This document shows positions 33,991 through 45,711 of a DNA stretch of 64,000 nucleotides, piece by piece. Under the pieces are notes generated by a model. That model made no database searches. It was given only the letters and a program-made list of their open reading frames with translations, and was not told where the DNA came from. Location of the stretch: the NCBI RefSeq assembly GCF_050003625.1, contig NC_134401.1, forward strand, positions 91,490,852 to 91,554,851. Direction: 5' to 3'. Position 1 is the stretch's first letter. Every line of letters starts with the position of its first letter. Made by a program: the position numbers and the translations under genes. The stretch is from Haematobia irritans. Lineage: Eukaryota > Arthropoda > Insecta > Diptera > Muscidae.

Positions 33991-34548
33991 AGAAATTTGG
34001 TTCGGTCCAGATTTAGATATACCTACCATATATATTTATCGCCGATTTGGTACTAATTCACGTGTTTATCAACCGATCTTCTTCAAATTTCGTACATCTG
34101 AATGATTTGTGAGTCCCCTAAAACTTGAATAATATCGGACAAATCTGTTCAGATTTAATATACCTCCCATATATATATTTCGCCCGATATGCACATATAT
34201 GGCCCGAGATGCCAGAGTTTCATATTGATTTGCCTCCGATTTTGCACAAGGAGTACATTTAATAGCGTCGGCAAGTGTGCAAAAGTTTGTTGATATCAAT
34301 TCAACCAACTTAGGTATGTGGCTGCCCGATATTTCAGGCTCACTTAGACTATTCGGTCCATTGTTATACCACAGTGGTGAACTTCTCTCCTTCGATAAAG
34401 CTCTCATATATATCTCACGCCCGATTTAGTTGCATATGAGTACCAGAAGCCAAAGTTTCATTCCGATTTACTTGAAATTTTCCGTTGGGAATAAAATTAA
34501 CATGTGTGTCAAATTGGGTTCGATTCGGTAATGATTTATATACACAAC
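33990..34548 (-). mobile_element. DINE-like element B, eroded units
   Basis: Minus-strand B-type 153-bp units (CAGATTTAGATATAC, CCCATATATATATTTCGCCC motifs), interrupted at 34310-34385 by a fragment of the SINE body (TTAGACTATTCGGTCCATTG, GGTGAACTTCTCTC). Neither element end is present. Confidence 0.6.
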
Positions 34549-35097
34549 TAGAGGTGCGCGTGAGTGAAATTTCACTCACGCACATTCACAAAGCAAAATC
34601 TTTATTCACGCACGTTCACGCACGATATGTGTGGTATCCACTCCCACTCACGCACATACACGAACTGAAAACCAGTACTCACGCACGAACTACGTTTGAA
34701 GACTTACGCTCGCGCACGATTCGCGACAATTCGCGTGACTCACGACAAATTCACGAGATTCACGACAATTCGCGTGACTCACGACAAATTCACGAGATTC
34801 ACGACATTTTCCAACCGGGAATGAGCAAATGTAACAAAATTCATGAATAGAATATAGTTCGAAAGCTAAATTAATACCAGTTAACATACGACTAAGAATT
34901 AAATCTTGATTTTTTTCGTGACTGTGATTTTGCAGAAATTTTATTCACGCACGGTCACGAACCGATTTTATTTCTCACGCACGGCATATTTGTTTCAGTC
35001 CCATTCACGCACATTCACTAGAGTTGCTTCAGATTTTGTTCACGACTCACGTGAATCACTCGTGTTACGACAATTTCGTGTCACGCGCACACCTCTA
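34549..35097. mobile_element. hAT-like TIR element L
   Basis: TIRs TAGAGGTGCGCGTGA / TCACGCGCACACCTCTA with 549 bp between outer ends. Flanks ATACACAAC and ATACACACC match at 8 of 9 positions, compatible with an 8-bp hAT-type duplication. The interior is saturated with TCACGCAC and CACGA motifs and has a roughly 39-bp direct repeat twice (34729-34806). No transposase. A truncated relative lies at 53154. Confidence 0.65.
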
Positions 35098-35200
35098 ATA
35101 CACACCCAGAAAAAAGTGAAACCACCATTAAACGAAATGTAGGTTTATATTAGAAACATTTAAAAGAAATATTTTAGTGATTGTACTATGATACAAATAA
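35098..35200. other. Short unassigned segment
   Basis: Begins CACACCCAGAAAAAAGTG, resembling MITE ends elsewhere in the window, but the partner end is not found. Confidence 0.3.
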
Positions 35201-35770
35201 CCCAGCAAAAAATTTGGAAGTTCTTCCAAAGGCACAACTTTAAAAGCACTTCCAAAAGATGATCTCCCAGTGATGTTCTTTATTTTAACTACCCAGGATC
35301 TTTTAATTAATTTTTTTATAACTTGGTTTTTTCATACTCGTAATGGGTAATTTTAACTTTCTTTGTTTCAAATACGTTAAAAAAGGAGTAAGAATTCATA
35401 AAATGGTACAAATCATTAAAATTTTGTCGAAACAACTGCAAAATCCAAACTGAAAAAATTGTGAATTTTTGAAAATATTTGAGGTCAAACGTTTCCGACA
35501 AGCATTAGAATCCATTAAAAATTATAAAAAATTATGAAAATTATTTATTTGACAAAATATCACAGAATTTTTTAATTTACATCCAAAACATTGAATGCGG
35601 ATCACACCTAAAGAAGTGATGCAAATTCAGTGCAACGGCTGTTGAAATGGAGGACTTCCGTCCTATGACAAGCCCATGTTAAATTCATCGATTCTGCGTC
35701 AATTTTGCATCACATCCGGATCCAAAAAGAACATTTTCATTACTTTTTTGGCGACGCTTTTTTTGTTGGG
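35201..35770. mobile_element. MITE G
   Basis: 570 bp bounded by CCCAGCAAAAAATTTGG and GCGTCGCC-like right end reading CGCTTTTTTTGTTGGG. The right third (GTGATGCAAATTCAGTGCAA, ATGGAGGACTTCCGTCC) is matched, inverted, at 58424-58575. No open frame. Confidence 0.6.
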
Positions 35771-36010
35771 AAGTTAATAACTTTTTTTGTTAAAATTATA
35801 ATTTTTTATAAGTTGTTTAATAAAATTTCATATTAAAAAAAAAAAAAATTGGAATTAAAGATTGTTACATTGTCTTTAGCGGTATATTAAGTTCAAGACA
35901 GACACAATTTAAAGAAAATATATTCATTTGAGAAACTTATGAACTTAATTTAAGAACACTTCAACCATATGAAATATGAACTCTTTTCATATTTCGTAAA
36001 ATTGTGTACT
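35771..36010. other. AT-rich spacer
   Basis: No gene or repeat family recognised; contains an A-run at 35838-35850. Confidence 0.35.
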
Positions 36011-36013
36011 TCA

Positions 36014-38204
36014 TTACACCCTGCGCCACACTATGGAACAGGGTATTATAAGTTAGTACATATGTTTGCAACATCCAGAAGAAGACGAAATAGACCCATG
36101 GTGTCTTTAGCAATAATGCTCGGGGTGGGTCCCTGAGTCGATCTAGCCATGTCCGTCGGTCCGTCCGTCTGTCTGTGAACACATTTTTTTGATCAAAGTC
36201 TAGGTCGCAGTTTTAGTCCAATCAACTTCAAATTTGGCACAACTTTCTGTTTTGGGTCAGAAAAGAATCCTATTGATTTTGATTCAAATCGGTTCAGATT
36301 TAGATATAGCTCCCATATATATCTTTCGTCCGATATGGACTAATACGGTCACAAAAGCCAGAGTTTTACCCCAATTTGGTTGAAATTTTGCACTAGGTGT
36401 ACAATTAGTAGTGTAGCCAATTAGATATAGCTCCCATATATAGATTTCGCCCGATTTACATTCATTTGCCCACAGAGGCCAATTTTTATCTCCGATTTAG
36501 TTGAAATTTTGCACAGGGAGTAGAATTAGCATTGTACTATGCGTGCCAAATTTGGGTGAAATCGGTTCAGATTTGGATATATCTCCCATATATAGCTTTC
36601 GCCCAATTTACACTCATATGACCACAGAGGCCAATTTTTAACTCCGATTTAGTTGAAATTTTGCACAGGGAGTAGAATTAGCATTGTAACTATGTGTGCC
36701 AAATTTGATTGAAATCGGTTAAGATTTAGATATAGCTCCCATATATATGTTTTTCTGATTTCGACAAAAATGGTAAAAATACCAACATTTTCCTTGTTAG
36801 TCGAAAAATTGTAAAAATGACTCCAATTTTCCTAAACTTCTAATACATATATATCGAGCGAAAAATCATAAATAAACTTTTGCGAAGTTTCCTTAAAATT
36901 GCTTCAGATTTAAATGTTTCCCATATGTATACCCTTCACCATTACTGTGGTACAGGGTATAATAAGTTTGTGCATTTGTATGTAACGCCAAGAAGGAGTA
37001 ATCATAGACCAAACTTTTAGTATACGGATCGGCTTAGAATTAAATGAGTCGATTTAGCGATGTCCGTCTGTCTGTCTGTTGATGTATTTTTGTGTGCTAA
37101 GTACAGCTCGCGGTTTTAGTCCGATTGTCCTGAACTTTGGTATAGGATCCTGTTTCGGCTCATAGACGATCCCTATTGATTTTGGAAAAAATCGGTTCAG
37201 ATTTAGATATAGCTGCCATATATATTTTTCACCGATCTGGTCATAATTGGCGTGTATATCAACCGATCTTCCTCAAATTCCGTACATCCGAATATTGTAT
37301 GGGTCTCGAAAAACTTGCAAAATATCAGCCAAATCGGTTCAGATTTAAATATAGCTCCCATATATAGTTTTCGCTCGATTTAACTCATTTGCCCACAGAG
37401 GCCAATTTTTTGCTCCGATTTAGTTGAAATGTTTCATAGGGAGTAGAATTAGCATTGTAACTATGCATGCCAAATTTGGTTGAAATCGGTTCAGATTTAG
37501 ATATAGTTCCCATATATAGCTTTCGCTCGATTTAACTCATTTGCCCACAGAGGCTAATTTTTTGCTCCGATTTAGTTGAAATTTTGCACAGGGAGTAGAA
37601 TTAGCATTGTTGCTATGCGTGCCAAATTTGGTTGAAATCGGTTCAGATTTAGATATAGCTCCCATATATATGTTTTTCTGATTTCGACAAAAATGGTAAA
37701 AATACCAACAATTTCCTTGTAAAATCGCCACTGCCTAGTCGAAAAGTTGTAAAAATGACTCTAATTTACCTAAACTTCTAATACATATATATCGAGCGAT
37801 AAATCATAAATAAACTTTAGCAAAGTTTCCTTAAAATTGCTTCAGATTTAAATGTTTCCCATATTTTTTTACTAACATTGTGTTCCACCCTAGTGCATTA
37901 GCCGACTTAAATTTGGGTCTATAGATTTTGTAGAAGTCTATCTAATTCGGTCCAGATCGAGTGATATTTAAATGTATGTATTTGGCACAAACCTTTATAT
38001 ATAGCACCCAACACATTTGACGAATGTGATATGGTAACGAAAATTTAGATCTACAAAGTGGTGCAGGGTATTATATAGTCGGCCCCGCCCGACTTTAGAC
38101 TTTCCTTACTTGTTTTTTACTAAAATTGTGTTCCACCCTAGTGCATTAGCCGACTTAAATTTTGAGTCTATAGATTTTGTAAAAGTCTATCAAATTCTAT
38201 CAAA
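36014..38204 (-). mobile_element. DINE-like element B', split by a nested B
   Basis: Minus-strand element. 3' hairpin ACCCTGCGCCACACTATGG at 36018-36050, (GTCY)n at 36150-36178, B units to 36926, interruption by another B (36927-38113), then resumption (TTTACTAAAATTGTGTTCCA...) to 38204. The CTGCGCC hairpin defines a second B sub-family, also seen at 41706 and 63715. Confidence 0.8.
36927..38113 (-). mobile_element. DINE-like element B nested in B'
   Basis: Complete minus-strand element: 3' hairpin CCCTTCACCATTACTGTGG (36931-36960), (GTCY)n at 37064-37080, units, subterminal repeat ATACCCTGCACCAC (complement near 38062-38075), 5' hairpin AGTCGGGCGGGGCCGACT, terminus near 38113. It lies within CCATAT|TTTTACTAA of the host element. 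Confidence 0.85.
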
Positions 38205-38443
38205 CAAGTAAGGAAAGTCTAAAGTCGGGCGGGGCCGACTATATAATACCCTGCACCACTTTGTAGATCTAAATTTTCGATACCATATCACATTCGTCAA
38301 ATGTGTTGGGTGCTATATATAAAGGTTTGTCCCAAATACATACATCACTCGATTTGGACAGAATTTGATAGACTTTTACAAAATCTATAGACTCAAAATT
38401 TAAGTTGGGTAACGCACTAGGGTGGAACAAAATTTTAGTAAAA
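38205..38443 (+). mobile_element. DINE-like element B, 5' fragment
   Basis: ACAAGTAAGGAAAGTC, hairpin and leader of a B element, ending at TTTTAGTAAAA, where another B begins. Its remainder is not seen downstream. Confidence 0.75.
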
Positions 38444-41139
38444 ACAAGTAAGAAAAGTCTAAAGTCGGGCGGAGCCGACTATATTATACCCTGCACCACT
38501 TTGTAGATCTAAATTTTCGATACCATATCACAACCGTCAAATGTGTTGGGGGCTATATATAAAGGTTTGTCCCAAATACATACATTTAAATATCACTCGA
38601 TCTGGACAGAATTTGATAGACTTCTACAAAATGTATAGACTCAATGCACTAGGGTGGAACACAATGTTAGTAAAATAATATGGGAAAATATTTAAATCTT
38701 AAGCAATTTTAAGGAAACTTCGCAAAAGTGTATTTATGATTTATCGCTCGATATATATGTGTTAGAAGCTTGGGAAAATTAGAGTCAGTTTTACAACTTT
38801 TCGAATAAGCAGTGGCGATTTTACAAGGAAAATGTTGTTATTTAGACCATTTTTGTCGAAATCAGAAAAACATATATATGGGAGCTATATCTACATCTGA
38901 ACCGTTTTCAACCAAATTTGGCACGCATAGCTACAATGCTAATTCTACTCCCTGTGCAAAATTTCAACTACATCGGAGTTAAAAATCGGCCTCTGTGGTC
39001 ATATGAGTGTAAATCGGGCGAAAGCTATATATGGGAGCTATATATAAATCTAAACTGATTTCAATCAAATTTGGCACGCATAGCTACAATGCTAAATCTA
39101 CTCCCTGTGCAAAATTTCAACCAAATTGGGCGAAAACTCTGGCTATTAGAACCATATTAGTCCATATCGGGCGAAATATATATATGGGAGCTATGTCTAA
39201 ATCTGAACCCATTTCAATCAAATTTTGCACATTTAACTGCACTACCAATTGTATCCCTAGTGCAAAATTTCAAACAAATTGGGCAAAAACTCTGGCTTCT
39301 AGGACCATATTAGTCCATATCGGGCGAAATATATATATGGGAGCTATATCTAAATCTGAATCGATTTCAACCTAATTTGGCACGCATAGCTACAATGCTA
39401 AATCTACTCCCTGTGCAAAATTTCAACCAAATTGGGCCAAAACTCTGGCTTTTAGGACCATATTAGTTCATATCGGGCGAAAGATATATATGGGAGCTAT
39501 ATCTAAATCTGAACCGATTTCAATCAAATTTTGCACGCTTGACTATACAACTAAGTTATGATTGTACAAAATTTGAAGCAAATCGGTATAAAACTAAACA
39601 AAATTTGAAGCAAATCGGTATAAAACTCTGGCTGCTGGGTCCATATTAGTGCATATCGGGCGAAAGATATATATGGGAGCTTTATCTAAATCTGAACCGA
39701 TTTCTTCCAAAATCAATAGGGTTCTATTCTGACCCAAATTAGGAACATGTGCCAAATTTGAAGGCGATTGGACTCAAATTGCGACCTAGACTTTGATCAC
39801 AAAAATGTGTTCACAGACAGACGGACGGACGGACAGACGGACATGGTTATATCGACTCAAGAACCCACCCTGAGCATTATTGCCAAAGACAACATGTGTC
39901 TATCTCGTCTCCTTCTGGATGTTACAAACATACACTCTTAGAAAAATATGTTTTTCATATGTTCCGATATAAACAAAATGTGTTTCGGGCACAATTTTAA
40001 AACACAATATATTTAAGTGCAAACATGTAATGTTCCTAAACTAACACTAAATGTTTGGGACATCTATGTTAATATGTTAGAATATATTATGTTTGGGGCA
40101 TGAATGTTTCATAAAAATCATATGTGTGAATGCAAACATGTATAAATTTACAAATTTCGACAAAACATACATATGTTGTGATATTTTATTCAAAGCGACA
40201 GAGAGAATATAGAGAAAGAAATAGAGATGGAAACCGGGAGAGTTGATATCAACATAACACAGCGAAAGAATCAAAAGAGAACAATTTCTGTGAAATCGCT
40301 TGTATGTTGTTTCGGAAAACTGTTTTATGATAAGGCCAAAAATTTGATATGATTAAGTCTAAATATTATTTAATTTGAATAAAGAGAATGGACATTCGGA
40401 ACCAAGAGAATAGACATTTGAAAAACAAACAGCATATGTTTTCGCCTTGAGAGCAGCATTTTATGTTATGTATGTGTGGACATGTGTTTTGTTTATCATT
40501 ATGGCATTATGGGCACAATTTTTTTCTTGGTTCGTTAAAAGAAATCAGGGGGTCTTCATATAAATAACGAAAGGGCGCTATACTCTTTTTAGAGTTGGGA
40601 CAGTAAAATGAAATAAAGAGGAAATAGTGAAAAATTACACAGTAAAATGTATAAAAACAAAGTTTAGTTCCTCTTTATTAATAAGTAGTCCACGAGGAGT
40701 TGACGGACACCTTCAAATATAAAAGCGGGTTCGAGTTTTGCAGCTAAAACAATTTAAAAAGATTATTTTCTTTAAAATGAATTATTAAAGAAAAATAAAA
40801 GGCATTTTACAGCGATGGTGTTAAATGCTAGTAAAAAACTATTCACGCCTAAATAAATTTATGTTTATATTATTAAATTATTTATGTATGTTTTTACTCG
40901 ACTCCACGTTCTTCTTTTGTTTGAGTTTTTGAATTCCTTCCAAATTTTAAAGTTTTGTACCCAAAACAGTTTTTTGTTACAAAATTGTTATTTTTGCAAT
41001 AAAAAAATAATATTTTATCAAAAAATCAGTCAATTTCGTTTATATCAAGCACTGTTACTGACTTTAATAACCCACATTTCGAAGTTTCATTATAAAAATT
41101 TAATATAGTATAAATATAAATGTGTAAATTAAAAAAAAG

Positions 41140-41217
41140 TGTTCGGTCGGAGCGGGGATTGAACCCACGACCCTTTGCATGCAAGGCAGACATGCTAACC
41201 ACTGCTCCACGTGGCAA
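41140..41217 (-). mobile_element. tRNA-derived SINE head, second sub-family
   Basis: Minus strand reads GCCACGTGGAGCAGTGGTTA (A-box-like) then GGGTCGTGGGTTCAATCC (B-box-like) and CGACCGAACAC, followed by A-rich DNA. It is related to the SINE at 42885-43225 but with distinct bases throughout the head and no long body. Confidence 0.6.
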
Positions 41218-41330
41218 ACAAATGTATGTTTATGTTAAATAATGTTATGTTTGCATGGGCTCGTGGGCGCTGCAAACTATGCTATATAAATGTATCGTAT
41301 AACGATAATTATCTGCTGGTGACTATAACT

Positions 41331-41402
41331 GCTACGTAGCCCAGTGGATAGTGTGTTGGCTTACAAACTGTATGGTCCTCGGTTCGATTCTCCGAAAGGT
41401 AC
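41331..41402 (+). other. tRNA-like segment in MITE N2
   Basis: GCTACGTAGCCCAGTGGATA carries an A-box-like block and GGTTCGATTCTCC a B-box. The anticodon-arm region does not fold as a tRNA. The downstream CAATATTATTTGTATTACAG and AAAAAGGTGTCAAG segments are shared with 16800-16845 and 47190-47244, so this is a mobile sequence with pol III-like internal promoter elements. Confidence 0.55.
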
Positions 41403-41753
41403 AATTTAAAAAAATTTATAAATGTGAATAATTTCTTCAATATTATTTGTATTACAGAAAAAGGTGTCAAGAACTAAAATATTTCGTGGAAGTGAAAATT
41501 ACGAGCATGTTTGGGAATGAGCACAATCATCTTTGGGAAAAATTCTTCCAAGCATATAATATTTTTGGGCTCAAAATGCTTCCAAACATATAATATGTTC
41601 ACATAAACCAAACATATTAATGTTTCGGCAGTATCCAATATTATATGTGCTTCCTGCAAAATATGTTTGGAACATATGTTAAAGAAGCGATTTTTTTGAG
41701 GGTGTATGCACTAACTTATAATACCCTGTTCCACAGTGTGGCGCAGGGTATAA

Positions 41754-42449
41754 TAATTAAAACAATATTTTTTTCTTAGATTTGCCAAAATTGAACTTAA
41801 ATCAACTAATTTGCATGAACTGAAATAAAGTCGAATCGGCTTCCATATATCGATGCCCTCATTCCAGAGTACGCTAAGTCGACTTAGAATGTTTTGATGG
41901 AGTTCGCTGTTTTTTATTCGGATTGATGTGAATTGCATCCTGTTAAAAGTTCGAATTTATTGGACACTTCTATCAAAAGCTTTGGTTAATATTGTGCTTA
42001 GCCTGTGACTAAAATTTTAAAAAATGTCCAATCAAAAAAGGACAAAAGCTTTGTTCGGTCTAAAATGGTCTAAATCATCTTTATGTGTCCAATTTAAATG
42101 TGTCCAATTTGTTCCAAATCGGTTCAGACTATGATAAATCCCATATATATATATGTTTTTCCGGGTTAGACAAACATGGCTAAAATATATACTTTTTAGA
42201 CAAAATTCTGTGACGTTTTCCCCATAACATATTGTAGTCAAATCCTATATACTGTAATGCCAGACATTCCACAAAACGGTTGAAATTTCTATAAATCTCC
42301 GACTTAAGTAAATGTCGCCCGATGTCACCAAATAAAATATCTCACAACCCACAATTTACCACCTAGTTTGGAGAGAAATATCCAATATTATTGTAAAATC
42401 ACCACTGCTAATTAGCAAAAATTTTAACAATTTACCAATACATCTAATA
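41754..42449. other. Diverged B-like and unassigned DNA
   Basis: 42105-42400 retains eroded B motifs (AATCGGTTCAGACTATGATA, CCCATATATATATATG). The rest has no visible repeat or gene. Confidence 0.4.
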
Positions 42450-42713
42450 CATTCAATGAAAAAAGCATTCCAAAGATTTTGTCTTTGCTCCAATGATGTT
42501 GGTATTGATTCCAAGGAGAATTCAGGTAAGGATAATTTTAAGACACAATTCTCTTTTAAATATTGGTTTCTAGGAATCAAATTTTAATTTTTCGTTTTTT
42601 TACCCTTTTTTCTTCATATGCTTCAATTTCCAATTTCAGACTCGACTTCCAGTAGAACTAATGCTATGTTTGAAGTAATAAACGTCTTTAAAATAAAGTG
42701 TCCTATTTTTATA

Positions 42714-44637
42714 TCCACCACCATAGAATGGTGACGGGGGTATAATAAGTTTGTCATTTCCTTTGTAACACATCGAAATATCGATTTCCGATAAAGTATA
42801 TATATTCTTGATCAGGCAGAAATTCTAAGACGATATAACCAAGTCCGTCTGTTTGTTGTAATCACGCTACAATCTTCAATAATGGTTAGGTTAGGTTAGG
42901 TGGCAGCCCGATGTATCCACATAGACTATTCAGCCCATTGTGATACCACATTGGTGAACTTCTCTCTTATCACTGAGTGCTGCCCGATTCCATGTTAAGC
43001 TCAATGAGAAGGGACCTCCTTTTTATAGCCGAGTCCGAACGGCGTTCCACATTGCAGTGAAACCACTTAGAGAAGCTTTGAAACCCTCAGAAATATCACC
43101 AGCATTACTGAGGTGGGATAATCCACCGCTGAAAAACTTTTTGGTGTTCGGTCGAAGCAGGAATCGAACCCACGACCTTCTATATGCAAGGCGGGCATGC
43201 TAACCATTGCACCACGGTGGCTCCCATCTTCAATAATGAAGCAATCGTGCAGAAATTTTGCACAAACTCGTCTTTTGTCTGCAGGCAGGTCTAGTTCGAA
43301 GATTGTCTATATCGGTCCAGCTTTTGACATAGTCCCCATATAAACCGACCTCCGGATTGGGGGTCCTGGGCGTATAGAAACCGTAGTTTTTATCCAATTT
43401 GCTTGAAATTGGAAATCTAGAGGTATTTTAGGACCATAAAGAAGTGTGCCAAAAACGGTGAATATCGGTCCATGTTTTGGTATAGCCCCCATATAGACCG
43501 ATCTCCCGATTTTACTTCTTGGGCTTATAGAAACCGTAGTTTTTATCCAATTTGCCTGAAATTGGAAATCTAGATGTATTTTCGGGCCATAAAAATTGTG
43601 AGTATGGGCCCATGTTTTGGTATATCCCCCATATAGACCGATCTCCCGATTTTACTTCTTGGGTTTTTAGAATCGGCAGTTTTTATTCAATTTACGTAAA
43701 TTGGAAATCTAGAAGTATTTTGGAACCATAAAGAGATGTGCCAAGAATGGTGAGCATCGTTCCATGTTTTGGTATGGTCCCCATATAAACCGACCTCCCG
43801 ATTTGGCATCGTGGGCTAATAGAAACCGTACTTTTTATCCAATTTGCCTGAAATTGGAAATCTAGAGGTATTTTAGGACCATAAAGCGGTATGCCGAAAA
43901 TGGTAAGTATCGGTCCATGTTTTGGTATAGCCCCCATATAGACCGATTTCCCGATTTTACTTCTTGGGCTTCTAGACTCCGAAGTTTTTATACAATTTGC
44001 CTGAATTTGGAAATCTAGAGGAATTTTCGGGCCACAAGGAGGTGTGCCGAAAACGGTGAGTATTGGTCTTTATTTTAGTATAGCCCTCATAAGAACGATC
44101 TCCCGATTTAACTCCTTGGGTTTCTAGAAACCCCAGTTTTTATCCGATGTGCTTGAAATTGTAAATATTCTGCTATTTTAGGGTCACAAAAACGTGTATC
44201 GGATTAAGTTTTTATCGGTCCATTTGGTAATACCTCCATATAGACCGATTTCACTTCTTGAGGGTATAGAAGGCGCACTGATCATGAAAATTGCTTGAAA
44301 CTCAATGTAAAATTTCCAGATTTTACTTCCCGGGTGAAAATCTACAGATTTAAGATTTCAAATCAGGACGTTATTTTATAATTTTCTTGCACACTTACAA
44401 GAGATGTTAATGATTCCTCTAAAAGTCAAACAAAAATGGTTCTTACCAATCCAGAATCTGATATAGTCTTCATAGGTAAAATCTTTAAATTTATTTCGGG
44501 AAGTGTTTTGGTTGAACTGCTCTACTTGATCTGTCCTCAAACCCCCCTAAAATTTCAAAGGAAATCCTAATATTTGATTCATGGTGGTGGATATTTAAAA
44601 TTCGGTCCGGCCGAACTTACTGCTGTATATACTTGTT
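42714..44637 (-). mobile_element. DINE-like element C, full length
   Basis: Minus-strand element. The 5' terminus is at 44637 (ACAAGTATATACAGCAGTAA) with GGCCGGACC hairpin and subterminal repeat ATATCCACCACCAT. Units follow with ATATAGACCGATCTCCCG-type repeats spaced 153 at best and 140-161 elsewhere. The 3' hairpin CCACCATAGAATGGTGACGG is at 42717-42740. A SINE is inserted near the 3' end (42885-43225). (GTCY)n is reduced to GTCCGTCTG at 42843. Confidence 0.8.
42885..43225 (-). mobile_element. tRNA-derived SINE, full length
   Basis: 341 bp on the minus strand, from GGGAGCCACCGTGGTGCAAT through B-box GTGGGTTCGATTCC and a conserved body to a tail CCACCTAACCTAACC. It is flanked by a perfect 13-bp target duplication ATCTTCAATAATG (42872-42884 and 43226-43238). 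Pol III transcription and LINE-driven insertion are expected for such elements. The 13-bp duplication fits target-primed integration. Confidence 0.85.
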
Positions 44638-44820
44638 GTTTTATAGTCAAGCTGCAAAAAGATAACAATTTTAAATACAATTTCGTCTATTTTAGAGAAT
44701 TTGGTCAAGGAAAAAAAAATTATATCAGAGAAATGCGTCTTCTATGCTAAGAAAAATTCGCATTCGTTATTGAAAGACATGAAATCTTTGGCCTCACAAC
44801 ATCATTTTTTTTTCAGTGTA

Positions 44821-45711
44821 CGCAATCCATGGTGGAAGGTACATAAGATTCTATGGAATTAGAAATAAACTCTCAATCCTTTCATATATGCTGAAATGCT
44901 GCATCACGGAAATGACATAACTGAAATAAAAATTGGATTTTTGCTCATTTCCAGTGATGGTAGACAAAACAAATAATAAAACGTGTAATTTTCTCACAAA
45001 AGTCCCCACAATTTACATTTTACATTCGATATGATGACAATTCTTTTTCAGATTATTGAATTAATATCCCAATTAAAAATTTAGATGGTATGCTTTAATA
45101 GTTTCGATATTCCTTTTTATAAAGCTATTAAAGGATTTTAAAGTAGTATTTGGTACACATTTATCCACAAATGTTCGCCATTGTACGAGTATGGAGCTAC
45201 GCGTATACCATGCTTGTTTCATTACTAACATATTTCAAAAATCCATCTACTTTTGCTCATATCATGATTAACGTGATATTTTCCATTATGACACAGCATC
45301 TTGGGACATTCTACGATGTGTAGCTCGAAGGATTCTTCTTTGTACGCATTTTTGCAATTTGACTACCACAACACAATCAGCAGTGCCAGTCCTCCAGAGC
45401 CCTGACATCAATGTACTTATGTCGTTCGACCAAAGTCACATAATGGAAATGGGAATGGTGCACAAATTAACCAAATGACACCAAGAATGCGGCGAATGCA
45501 ACAGCCGTAGGCCAACAGACGATGTATGAAATCAAGAGAATTAAAATTCATTTCTCAACAGAAACAGAATCATCATCATCACCACACGCACTTGTATTGA
45601 ACTACAAAAAAGAGAAAAGGTACACTAACAAAAATATTGTTGTGAGTCTAAAGATTTTTTGTCATTAAATGCAAATGCGAGTTTTATTTATATGATACAA
45701 AGTTGTTTATA
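44821..45711. other. Repeat-poor spacer
   Basis: Starts with 35 bp of A 5' leader (CGCAATCCATGGTGG, inverted) and is then free of known repeats. The stretch 45285-45600 has more balanced composition (CAATCAGCAGTGCCAGTCC and neighbours) but no convincing open frame. Confidence 0.35.

Larger units (their letters stand above)
39933..41704. mobile_element. MITE N, copy 2 (TA-flanked)
   Basis: 1772 bp, ends CACTCTTAGAAAAATATG and TTTTTTTGAGGGTG, with TA 39931-39932 and 41705-41706. The intact target ACATATGCACTAAC is present at 63702-63715. Both flanks are rich in ATGTTTGGGACAT motifs as in copy 1. The middle holds a nested SINE head (41140-41217) and a tRNA-like segment (41331-41402). No transposase. 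Confidence 0.8.
38444..41753 (+). mobile_element. DINE-like element B, full length, split by MITE N2
   Basis: 5' ACAAGTAAGAAAAGTCT and subterminal ATACCCTGCACCAC. Units follow with GGGAGCTATAT at 38880, 39033, 39186, 39339 and 39492: exactly 153 bp apart each time. (GACG)n is at 39816-39842. MITE N2 (39933-41704) separates TTACAAACATA from TATGCACTAAC, and the 3' hairpin CCCTGTTCCACAGTGTGGCG is at 41722-41750. Confidence 0.85.
42450..44818. mobile_element. MITE J, split by element C
   Basis: Left part 42450-42713 (TTCAATGAAAAAAGCATTCC onward) and right part 44638-44818 (TAGTCAAGCTGCAAAAAGAT to TTTTTTTTTCAGTG) together cover most of J as seen at 23866-24513. Between them lies a complete C element. 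TA follows at 44819-44820. About 16 bases around the junction are missing relative to intact J. Confidence 0.7.

Noticed and set aside
34485..34850. 121-codon frame with HIHE and RDSRQIHEIHD repeats
   Set aside because: Produced by the TCACGA-rich direct repeats of the hAT-like element; not protein-like.
41331..41402. Genuine tRNA gene
   Set aside because: A- and B-box motifs are present but the anticodon and acceptor stems do not pair, and the sequence recurs inside mobile elements.
42882..42900. TTAGG-like repeats suggesting a telomere
   Set aside because: Only about three units, and they form the tail of a SINE with target duplications on both sides.
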